From positions 80,658,186-80,722,185 of the forward strand of contig OU342630.1 of the NCBI GenBank assembly GCA_910589415.1: a stretch of DNA of 64,000 bases, given 5' to 3'. Below the pieces are notes generated by a model. The model was given only the letters and a program-made list of their open reading frames with translations. It ran no database searches and had not been told where the DNA came from. The translations under genes were made by a program, and so were the position numbers. This document shows, one piece after another, positions 50,146 through 58,916 of the stretch. How positions within the stretch are numbered: position 1 is the first letter of the stretch; the number at the start of each line of letters is the position of its first letter. The DNA comes from Malachius bipustulatus (lineage: Eukaryota; Arthropoda; Insecta; Coleoptera; Melyridae).

Positions 50146-50849
50146 CAGATTCAAACCATCTCTGTTCTGTACAGGAGATGACATAACACAAATGTTACCT
50201 ACTGTCTTCTAGTGGCCTAGATATTCAGGGTTGGTGCCCTTTTCTTTTTACGAAAGTTTTTTTTTAATTGTTAAATATTTATCTGTTATTTTATTCCAAC
50301 TTAATTTAATTATGACTTGAAGTTGTGTTAAAAACCTTTCGCACATCAATCTCATAAATACAGTATTCTTATGCGTTCATTCAATTTTGAATACTTTCAC
50401 CGTTTTTTAAATTGGCTTTCTGAATTTTTTAGTGACACGATCATATTAGTACTATAGTATTATTAAAGTTACCTACTGTAAAAATTTCAGTCTCCAATAA
50501 ATTAATATAAAATAATAATTGTGTTTTTATAAAACTGTAATTTTATTGACAACTTTGTAATGAGCACCAGCTTATGTTAGAATAAAGTATATTATGTTCA
50601 TTATAATAAATAAAATGTATGTTTCTGAAGTTGTTGATTTTTTCTACAATAATTGATATGTTATCCCCATGCTGAAGCTATTATGAAGTTTCATAAACTC
50701 AAAATAATTCTTAAAAACATTTATCAAGATTATAATAAAGGTTTAAAAACACAAGTATAAAAGATATACCTATAAAATTTATAATAGTACATTAATAAAA
50801 TTAGTTGATAATGTAAGGGATTATGGTAGGAGTGATAATGGTGATTGAC

Positions 50850-51500
50850 CTTCAATGGCAGGAATTTCGTCAACAGAATAAGACGGCGCTTTTCTACATT
50901 GGATTTTTTATTTAATTCCATTTCACTAAGTCGAACAATTGGAACTTCTGATATTTTTGGAACGTTCCATGCTGCCACAGCATCTGTACACGATGAGATG
51001 GTTTTTGTTCTGTGATTATGCTCCACTGTGAACAGCAAAGCAGCAACATGACTACAAACTTCAGAGAGCCCAGCCATGCAGGTGCAATGGCCACAATTTA
51101 TGGCACCGTCTTCTTCACAGATAATTCAAGCAAGCAAGGCGGTTTGTTCATTCGTTGAGAATGCTTTACCCTAAACAAAAAACAATACATTAATAAAAAC
51201 AAGTTAATGATCAAGATATTTTATTGCTATGGGTCATAGGATAGTATTTTCATTTTACCTTTCCAATGAAGATCACACACGATTAGCAATTTGCTTCAAT
51301 CCCATTAAATGCAAAAGCCTGCACTTGTAGCCGCTTAAACTTTTATAAGCCTTCGTTTTCTTTTGTATAAAAACTGTGTGGCTCAACACTAAATACGACA
51401 CGATGTCTGGTGCAGAAACAGGTGGTCCAGGATCCTCTGGAGTTAAGGAAAATGGATCAACGCCGTTCAAGATCCTAATTTTTTCTTTATAGCGAACCAT
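50850..51500 (-). pseudogene. SWIM zinc-finger transposon protein pseudogene
   Basis: The minus strand from 51500 begins MVRYKEKIRILNGVDPFSL, then APDIVSYLVL and TKAYKSLSGYK. A second exon (from about 51170) contains EEDGAINCGHCTCMAGLSEV and CSHVAALLFTVEHNH, a C-x-C...C-x-H SWIM finger, and later AAWNVPKISEVPIVRLSEM. The YqaJ nuclease part is absent. In-frame stops occur between the segments. Confidence 0.7.
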
Positions 51501-51972
51501 AATGTCGGAAGCACCACTTTCTAAAGATAACAGGTAATCATACTTTTCTTAGTAACATCATTGTTATTGTAACTGACAAGCACACACACTGAATAACAGT
51601 AAACTTAAGATATAGCTCGATGTTCGAATTGATTATTTCGAAATGTTATAAATAAAATAAAACTTCTCTAATTGCCGCGTGCTGACTGTTCTGGTTCGAT
51701 GATTTGCGTTTGTGTTTCTACAGGCCGCCATTTTGACAGTTGAAAGGTCACGTGTTCTGGACAACCTAATAGCCTTCATTATAAGCTCGTTGCATAATAT
51801 ACTATTATTAGTCTGCAGTTTGCCCTTTGTAAAATGGTAGGTATTTATTTAAGGCCCTATTACTTATCTGATCTGATTATTATCTATCTACTCATTAAGT
51901 ATAGTAAAGTCATTTAGTTTAACATAAACACACACAAGAAAGAATCCACCACAAGATATAAAAATAAAATAA

Positions 51973-52230
51973 TGTTGAGATAAGAGTTAGAGCGCAATTT
52001 AGCGTTGGGATATTTCTGAACCAAAAGTGAACTGAACAAAAAAGAACCAGGAAGTTCAACTCGATTGTCGATACTCACTCTCGATAATAAAAAAAGAATA
52101 AGAATGTGCTTGTGCTTGTCTGTTTGTTAAAATTATTTTCTACAACTATTATTACAATAAATAGATGTTTGTTTATAGAAAGTAATGATGATTATTTTGC
52201 CCGGTACCCTAATTAATAATAATCGTAACA
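51973..52230 (+). repeat. 5' LTR of the Copia element
   Basis: 258 bp, TG...CA termini, with an AATAAATA string in the distal part that could act as poly(A) signal. By eye it matches the 3' LTR throughout. Confidence 0.93.
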
Positions 52231-52246
52231 GGTTATGGGTCCAGGA
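52231..52246 (+). promoter_or_regulatory. Primer binding site for initiator-Met half-tRNA
   Basis: GGTTATGGGTCCAG is complementary to the anticodon-loop region (CCCAUAACC) of initiator tRNA-Met. Copia-type elements are known to prime from this internal half-tRNA end rather than from the tRNA 3' end. Confidence 0.75.
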
Positions 52247-52370
52247 CTACGCGAGAAGTAATTAAATCACTTTTGTTAAAGTTCATCGAGTTGAAAGGTT
52301 ACCGTGGCACGAGGCTGTGTCCATAATAATTATTGTCTATTGTATTTTTTCAAGAAAAAAGAAGTACAAG

Positions 52371-55300
52371 ATGAATAATACCGTAATGTTCCCCCAGCTA
52401 ACGTCGGAAAATTTCAATAATTGGAAATTTCGAGTAAGAGCATTATTGGAAGAGAAGCAGATCGAGGAAGTATTAGAAAGTGAAATTGCAGACATCAAAG
52501 AAGAAAAGAAAAAGGAAGAATTCAAAGTGAAAGATGCTAAAGCTAAATCTATAATAGTACAATGTGTAAGTGATAAGCATTTGGATATAATCAAGGATTC
52601 AACATCTGCGAAGCACATGCTGAAATCACTAGAAGATGTATTTCAAAGGAAGAGTGTGTTCACAAAACTAACATTGAAGAAGAAATTATTGACTCTCAAG
52701 TGTAAGAAGAGTGAGAAGCTAGAAGATCATTTTTTAAAATTTGATACTTTAATTCGTGAACTTGAAAGTGTTGGGTCAAAAATGGATGAATCAGATAAAG
52801 TATGTCACATGTTGCTATCGTTAAATGAAGAATACAGTGCTGTAGTGACAGCAATAGAAACTATGAATACAGACGTTACTATGGATTTTATAAAAGCCAG
52901 ATTGTTAGACGAAGAACTGAAGGTGAAGTCAAAAACTGAAAGTAGTAGTGGAAGTCGTTACAATAATGAAGTCACATTTAAAGCAAGCCCATGTGTATGT
53001 TACGGTTGTGGTAAACCCGGACATAAAACCTTTCAGTGCTTACAAAACAAAAAGTACGAAAGAGGAAGAGGTAGAAGTTTTAGTAGAGGAAATCGAGGTT
53101 TCAGAGGTAGTTATGGAAGGGGTCAACAACAAGCTAACAATGCCAGTGATGTCGCGTTCACAGCTCTAAGTTGTGACCAACAGTTTAATGGTGAAAATTC
53201 TTTTATATTGGACTCCGGTGCTACAGAACACATGGTTACAGCTGAATTGCAACACTACATGACTGATGTTCGAGATCTGGATAAAGAAATCAAAATTGGA
53301 ACAGCAAAAAGTGGTGACGTCTTACTTGCGAGGAAAAAGGGAACTCTTCAATGTATTTGTCAAGGTAAAAGAATAACAGTAGAAGCTCTGTTAGTTGAAG
53401 GTATGTCACACAATTTATTGTCTGTATCACAATTATTAAAAAAGGATTTTAGAGTAATATTCGATAAAGATGAACGAGGTAAAAAGAGAGCCAAAATACT
53501 CAAAAGTAGTATGACATTTCATTGTATAACTGTAAAAGATTTATTCTTGTTAAACGTAGAATTCAAAACTGAAAATTGTTTTAAAGTAAGGGTCAAAGAA
53601 CCCAATGAGTGTAACGATGGTAATGTTTGGCACAAAAGATTAGGACACTTAAATCGATATGGCTTAAAACAATTAGGATTACCTAGTGATAAGAAAACAT
53701 GTAGTAGTTGTATTGAGGGTAAAAGCACAAGAAAAACTTTTTATGAATGTAGCAATAAAACTACAGAAATAGGTCAGTTAATTCATACAGATATTGCAGG
53801 TCCAGTTGTAACGCCTACTTTTGAAGGTAATAGATATTTTCAGGTATTGATTGATGATTATTCAAATTTCTTAATTGTAAAGCTGTTAAAATCAAAACAT
53901 GAAGCTGCTCAAAACGTAATTGATTTTATTAAATTAATTAAAACTCAGCACGGGAATAAAACCAAAAAGATAAGATGTGATAATGGAGGGGAATTTTCAT
54001 CAAGATATTTTAGAGATTTCTGTAGAGACAAAGGTATACAAATAGAATACACGTTGCCATATAGTCCGCAACAAAACGGTAAATCAGAACGAATGAATCG
54101 GACTCTTTTAGATAAGGTACGTACTAAATTTGCAGAAACTAATTTGCCAAAAGAACTTTGGGGAGAAGCCATTTTATGTTCAGCATATGAGTTGAACAGA
54201 TCTCCTACTAGTTCAAATGGAGGTGTTGCTCCTGCCACAAGATGGTATAATTTCAATAATTTGTCGAAATTGAGAATTTTCGGAAGTCGTGCTTGGTCGG
54301 TCATTTTACCGAGGTTAAACAAATTGGAAAAACGCGCCAAAACTTGTATTATGGTTGGATATGGTATAAATGGATATAGATTGTGGGATTTTAAAAGAAA
54401 TGAAATTATATGTTCAAGAGATGTAACGTTCGATGAAACACAAACAAATTATAATGAAATAAATGTTGATCAATATAAAGAGGATAGGAAAATAATATTA
54501 ATAGATGAAATCAAAGAGAAAGAAGAAACACAGAAGAATTTAGAAGATGAAGAAGATTCTAGATTAGAAGATGAAGAAAGCGAGAAAATAGAGAAAGACT
54601 GTGAAGAAAGAAAAGATATTTCAGAAAATATTGATAGCGAAGAAGAAGAAGGAAGTTCTGACAAAGAAAATAAAAGGCAGATTGTGACTAATCGAGGGAG
54701 AAAAATTAATACTCCAAAATATTTGAACGAGTATGAAACATACTCAGCATATTGCTTACTTACGTCTCAAAATAATGATCCAAGTAATTATAATGAAGCT
54801 ATAGAATTAAAAGGTTGGAGTGAAGCAATTGAAAAGGAACTAGATTCGCATAAAAAATTAGTAACATGGAGTGAAACAAAATTACCAGAGGGAAAGACAG
54901 CTATACAAACGAAATGGGTATTTAGAACTAAGGATGATGGAACAAAGAAAGCCAGAATTGTGGCAAAGGGTTTCCAAATTAAGGAGGAGAGTCAGTTTCA
55001 GCCAGTATATGCTCCAGTAGCTCGTATGTCAACAATACGGTTGTTATTGTCGATAGCATTACAGGAAGATTGGGATATAAGACAACTAGACATTCCGACA
55101 GCTTTTTTGAATGGCAGATTAGATACAGAAGTGTATATTTATCCACCTGACGGATTTAAAACAAACTCAAAAGTTTTGAAGCTGAATAGAGCCTTGTATG
55201 GTCTCAAAGAATCGCCAAAAGTGTGGAATGATACTTTCAATGATTTTGCAATAGCAAATAACTTTGAAAGATCAAAATATGATTGTTGTTTATACTGCAG

Positions 55301-56267
55301 CAATGAAGTTTGGATTTTAATTTATGTAGACGATATGTTGGTTACTGGAAATAGAGCAAATGTCGAGAAAACATTGTCATTGTTGAAAGAATATTTTCAA
55401 GCAAAAGATTTGGGTGAAATTAAAAATTTTCTTGGTATGAATATAACTTGGATGAAGGATAAAGGAGAGATAATAATAGATCAGAAAAAATTCATAACGA
55501 AGATATTAAATAACTTTAATATGGAGCAATGTAATGGTAAATCTACACCTATGGAAAAAGGTTTTCAGTATAATGAAAGCAGTGAAATAATAGATGTTCC
55601 ATATAGACAGTTGATAGGAAGTTTAATGTATTTGTCAACAACTACTCGACCTGATATAACATTTTCGGTGTCATATTTAAGCAGATTTCTTGATAAGCCA
55701 ACAACAGAAGCATGGAACGCAGGTAGAAGAGTGTTACGTTATCTACAGGCTACGAAAAATAAAGGGTTGACTTACGTCAAAAATATTAAGAGATTAGGAG
55801 AAATTGATAACTTAAAAGCTTATTCAGATTCTGATTGGGCATCTGATAAGCAAGATCGAAAAAGTGTCAGTGGATGTTTAATTTTTCATGGTAAAAATGT
55901 TGTAGCTTGGTTTTCTAAAAAGCAAACTTGTGTAGCTCTATCCACCGCAGAAGCGGAATATGTAGCAGCAGCTGCAAGTGCACAAGAATTGGTAAATCTT
56001 AAGGGTATTTTGTATGATTTTAAATTGAAGAATGGTGCAGTGTTATTTTGTGATAATAAAAGCTCAATTTTAATGTCAAAAAGTAATGAAAACTCTAAAA
56101 GAGCTAAACACATAGACATCAAAAATCATTACTTGAAAGATCTAGTATCTCGTAAAATTGTATCTGTCGAATATGTGCCCACTTGTGAAAATTTATCAGA
56201 TATGTTAACAAAATCTCTGTGTAAAGACATTTTTTGTAAACTTAGAGATAAGGTTCTCTATAATTAA
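52371..56267 (+). CDS. Copia gag-pol polyprotein, intact
   Basis: The start is chosen at MNNTVMFPQLTSENFNNWKF (52371), because the frame upstream lacks gag similarity; it encodes 1298 residues with a single frame throughout. In order: a UBN2-type gag region; a zinc knuckle CYGCGKPGHKTFQC (about 208-221); an Arg/Gly-rich stretch; an aspartic protease DSGATEH (about 281); a zinc-binding integrase head HKRLGH...CSSC; an integrase core with HTDIAGP, DNGGEF and SERMNR; an acidic spacer; a reverse transcriptase with QLDIPTAFLNG and the catalytic YVDDM (about 985); and RNase H with SDSDWASDK, STAEAEYVA and CDNKSSI. Gene order protease-integrase-RT defines the Copia superfamily. All catalytic motifs are present. 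Confidence 0.95.
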   Translation: MNNTVMFPQLTSENFNNWKFRVRALLEEKQIEEVLESEIADIKEEKKKEEFKVKDAKAKSIIVQCVSDKHLDIIKDSTSAKHMLKSLEDVFQRKSVFTKLTLKKKLLTLKCKKSEKLEDHFLKFDTLIRELESVGSKMDESDKVCHMLLSLNEEYSAVVTAIETMNTDVTMDFIKARLLDEELKVKSKTESSSGSRYNNEVTFKASPCVCYGCGKPGHKTFQCLQNKKYERGRGRSFSRGNRGFRGSYGRGQQQANNASDVAFTALSCDQQFNGENSFILDSGATEHMVTAELQHYMTDVRDLDKEIKIGTAKSGDVLLARKKGTLQCICQGKRITVEALLVEGMSHNLLSVSQLLKKDFRVIFDKDERGKKRAKILKSSMTFHCITVKDLFLLNVEFKTENCFKVRVKEPNECNDGNVWHKRLGHLNRYGLKQLGLPSDKKTCSSCIEGKSTRKTFYECSNKTTEIGQLIHTDIAGPVVTPTFEGNRYFQVLIDDYSNFLIVKLLKSKHEAAQNVIDFIKLIKTQHGNKTKKIRCDNGGEFSSRYFRDFCRDKGIQIEYTLPYSPQQNGKSERMNRTLLDKVRTKFAETNLPKELWGEAILCSAYELNRSPTSSNGGVAPATRWYNFNNLSKLRIFGSRAWSVILPRLNKLEKRAKTCIMVGYGINGYRLWDFKRNEIICSRDVTFDETQTNYNEINVDQYKEDRKIILIDEIKEKEETQKNLEDEEDSRLEDEESEKIEKDCEERKDISENIDSEEEEGSSDKENKRQIVTNRGRKINTPKYLNEYETYSAYCLLTSQNNDPSNYNEAIELKGWSEAIEKELDSHKKLVTWSETKLPEGKTAIQTKWVFRTKDDGTKKARIVAKGFQIKEESQFQPVYAPVARMSTIRLLLSIALQEDWDIRQLDIPTAFLNGRLDTEVYIYPPDGFKTNSKVLKLNRALYGLKESPKVWNDTFNDFAIANNFERSKYDCCLYCSNEVWILIYVDDMLVTGNRANVEKTLSLLKEYFQAKDLGEIKNFLGMNITWMKDKGEIIIDQKKFITKILNNFNMEQCNGKSTPMEKGFQYNESSEIIDVPYRQLIGSLMYLSTTTRPDITFSVSYLSRFLDKPTTEAWNAGRRVLRYLQATKNKGLTYVKNIKRLGEIDNLKAYSDSDWASDKQDRKSVSGCLIFHGKNVVAWFSKKQTCVALSTAEAEYVAAAASAQELVNLKGILYDFKLKNGAVLFCDNKSSILMSKSNENSKRAKHIDIKNHYLKDLVSRKIVSVEYVPTCENLSDMLTKSLCKDIFCKLRDKVLYN

Positions 56268-56408
56268 ATGTATGCGATTTTCAGCAATTTTCTTTTTTTG
56301 TATATGTACATGTTATCTTTGAAACAATTACTTGTGTGGAATTATTTTTAAATTTATGTCATGGAATTTGTGAAGTGAAAGTAAGAAGAAAAAGAAAAAT
56401 TGTCAAAT

Positions 56409-56418
56409 CGAGGAGGAG
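56409..56418 (+). promoter_or_regulatory. Polypurine tract of the Copia element
   Basis: GAGGAGGAG abuts the 3' LTR at 56419, the expected place for plus-strand priming. Confidence 0.75.
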
Positions 56419-56676
56419 TGTTGAGATAAGAGTTAGAGCGCAATTTAGCGTTGGGATATTTCTGAACCAAAAGTGAACTGAACAAAAAAGAACCAGGAAG
56501 TTCAACTCGATTGTCGATACTCACTCTCGATAATAAAAAAAGAATAAGAATGTGCTTGTGCTTGTCTGTTTGTTAAAATTATTTTCTACAACTATTATTA
56601 CAATAAATAGATGTTTGTTTATAGAAAGTAATGATGATTATTTTGCCCGGTACCCTAATTAATAATAATCGTAACA
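56419..56676 (+). repeat. 3' LTR of the Copia element
   Basis: 258 bp, apparently identical to the 5' LTR, followed by the target duplication AATAA. Confidence 0.93.
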
Positions 56677-57018
56677 AATAAAACAAGAATAAAGTAACAT
56701 AGGTAACTAAGAAAATGGGAATAAATCCAGAAATGTGAGATGTTTACACCATATTAGGAACTTTATTTTTCCTACTCTGCACTGATGCTCATCATGATAA
56801 AAGTGCGGATAGATATATGGGTCTGTGATCTGTCGTGCTGCTAGTGGTGGCCATTTTTCAAGATGGCAAACTCTTCTGGAAATAATGTTTATAAATTTTT
56901 GGCGGATAGTCGCTCGCCCATTTTTTTTTTCGAAAAACTATCCCTATAAAGTGGTATGTCTGTGCTTCTCCTAAATAACTGTGCCAAGCCAACGGAATCT
57001 TGCCTCGTCACACAATTA

Positions 57019-57729
57019 CGCCGTGTCCTAGCTGCATTCAGGGACTGCGTTGCGTGCGATGCGGGGAACGCACGCAACGCAAAATCGCACGGGAAATTTT
57101 GAGTGTGTCCTAACTGAATGCGTGCGGTTCGTGCGAGAAAATGGTTTCCAGTCCAACTATTTCTGGTGCAGCTTCAGATTAAATACGTTTTAATTTGGAA
57201 ACCAGTAGGTTGTTGGAGCTTGAAAGACTTGAAAATCACAGAAAGAAACATGTTACTTGAGAGAAAGAAACAATAAGACGCAAGTAATCTATAGAAATAG
57301 GTATAGATTTGATAGATAGATAAATAGAAGGTAGGTTAAATATAAAAAGGTCTACAATAGAAGTTAATAGACCTCATACTTACTTTAAAAGTCTAAATTC
57401 GAGACATTTTCACATTCCCAGTGTACCTTGACTCTTGTTCTTGTAAAATAGATTTCTCTTATTGCACAAAATGTTTCGCTTTGGCACGAAGGCAATCGAA
57501 ATTAAAAAAAATTCCTGCCCGCCGCAAAAATCGCAAGATTTTGACAGATGAAAAAACTAAATATTTCAATTTAAAACAATGCGTGCGTTGCGGTGTCGTT
57601 TTATAGTACGACTTTGCAGGCAAACGCGTCTACTGAGGACACTCCCATTGCTTTGCATGTGTTTTATTTTAATCGTTCCCCGCAACGCACGCACGCAACG
57701 CAGTCCCCGGATGCAGCTAGGACGCGGCG
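57019..57729. mobile_element. Harbinger-like MITE, 711 bp, with GC-rich ends
   Basis: The ends CGCCGTGTCCTAGCTGCAT and inverted ATGCAGCTAGGACGCGGCG are flanked by TTA on both sides (57016-57018, 57730-57732). Inverted subterminal GCGTTGCGTGCG words extend the similarity to ~50 bp. Copy A lacks it. The TTA target points to PIF/Harbinger. Small open frames inside arise from the GC-rich ends and are not genes. Confidence 0.85.
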
Positions 57730-58433
57730 TTACACAAAAAAGTCCAGATAGATGGTACGGTTCAAAAAACAAATAAGGCCCTGAAGATGGAATGTGTTCA
57801 TAAACAGAAATTGACGTTTATGTGTATAACAACCAGAGAGATGCCTTACATTGGCCGGAATATCGTCAGATTGTTCCATTTTATGAACGTAATTCGAACG
57901 AGAAAGAAAAGGAAATGAAATAGTAATTCAAAAGTATCAGATTATGTAACTGTCAGATTTACACTTTTTTTTAAATTTAATACTAATTTTTTTAAATTAA
58001 GAAATTAGCTAATATTATGCACAGAATTGATTCACCCATGTGTTTCTTCAAAACTCCGAGTGCACTTCAAGCGTCGTCATCGGCAATTTATGAACGATGC
58101 TAGATCTTTATCCATCAAGCGAACTGGTTATTTATATGAACGCATCCAGAGTTTTTCATGTATGCAAAGTGTAATTCATGAACGCACCCCAGACCACTCA
58201 AAATCACAAAATAATAAAAATAATAAAGACTTTTAAAATTAATGACAGTGATTTTATCGTAGTATTCAATCTAAGACATGAATTTTTTCCAGGGCCTACC
58301 TAAATTACGTTTTCATTTGCTCACACGATAAATCACGGCAACTGACAACAATAGCTACGTGAACGGTTTGTTTATTTGTAACCCTTTACGCTTAAGCTTA
58401 ACCCAACCTAGTGACGTCACACTGACGGCGTCT

Positions 58434-58916
58434 ATTATTGCACGCTCATCGGTGATCCGGATTCAACTTTCAGTTCAGGATCATGAATCATGATTCAAAG
58501 CGGCTGAGCGAAAGAAGGCAGCTGATATGTGCTGCTGAACGTGGTCAATGTTTTAAGACAGCTTAATATAAATATAGCCCAGGGTGTCGCCACCGTCGCA
58601 GGTCTAGAGTCTTACAACATGTAATCGACTCATTAAGTATAGTATATCTATTATCTCTATGGATGCTACAATCGATTGACATGTATCCAGACAAGTGATG
58701 TTTGATGAAAATGACGTTCTTGATTTTTGACGGTTTACATTTTGTATTCCCATCTGATTTTTTTTAACGTCAAAAAGTTATCAAAAAAAAGCCAAAAATA
58801 CTATTTTAAAAGGGAAAATTTTGTATCGGGAACGTTTTTCTATTCTGAATTAAGAGAATAGTGAGAATACTTTTAAGAAACGATCTATTTGAGGGCATAT
58901 TCAACACAATTTCATT
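58434..58916. other. 5' flank of NDUFV2
   Basis: About 480 bp between the transposon block and the NDUFV2 ATG must contain its promoter and 5' UTR. No unambiguous core-promoter motif is visible. Confidence 0.4.

Larger units (their letters stand above)
48922..51790. mobile_element. Remnant of a THAP + SWIM/YqaJ-type (ISL2EU-like) transposon
   Basis: The ends share ATTAGGTTGTCC, GTCAAAATGG and GGCCGCCTGTAGAA in inverted orientation (48994-49040 and 51720-51780). A strong hairpin with GATGGTTAAGA arms lies at 48922-48996. Two gene remnants face each other: a THAP gene on plus and a SWIM-finger gene on minus. Known ISL2EU-type elements encode a THAP-bearing transposase and a YqaJ exonuclease protein, which fits. 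Most of both genes is deleted. The exact ends are uncertain. Confidence 0.65.
51973..56676 (+). mobile_element. Full-length Copia LTR retrotransposon
   Basis: Two 258-bp LTRs (51973-52230, 56419-56676) begin TGTTGAGATAAG and end CGTAACA, and appear identical base for base. The 5-bp target duplication is AATAA on both sides. The primer site follows the 5' LTR directly, a polypurine tract precedes the 3' LTR, and one intact gag-pol frame fills the interior. Copy A preserves the empty target. It looks very young and potentially active. Confidence 0.95.
46941..58328. mobile_element. TA-target DNA transposon, copy B (11.4 kb with nested inserts)
   Basis: It has the same ~70-bp ends as copy A, inverted relative to it, and is flanked by TA (46939-46940, 58329-58330). 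It holds a 4.5-kb insert (about 47329-51808) with a THAP/SWIM element and a hAT, a full Copia element, and a Harbinger-type MITE. Copy A is the empty site for all of these. The collinear core is non-coding. Confidence 0.85.
46696..58433. mobile_element. AGACGCCG-family element 3, split by transposon copy B
   Basis: The left part (46696-46940) is collinear with element 1 from its left tip through GTAAATGCGG, TGATTTAGTTCAATTCAA and TCAATGCCTGAAAAC. The right part (58329-58433) continues with CAACTGACAAC, CGTGAACGGTTTGTTTAT and TGACGTCAC to GCGTCTA. Element 1 is uninterrupted at this point (CTTCAACTAAATCTCG), which proves that copy B inserted here. Confidence 0.78.

Noticed and set aside
54470..54664. 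Serine-rich minus frame
   Set aside because: Antisense shadow of the acidic spacer in the Copia polyprotein.
57421..57776. Small frames on both strands in the Harbinger MITE
   Set aside because: Produced by inverted GC-rich ends; no domain.
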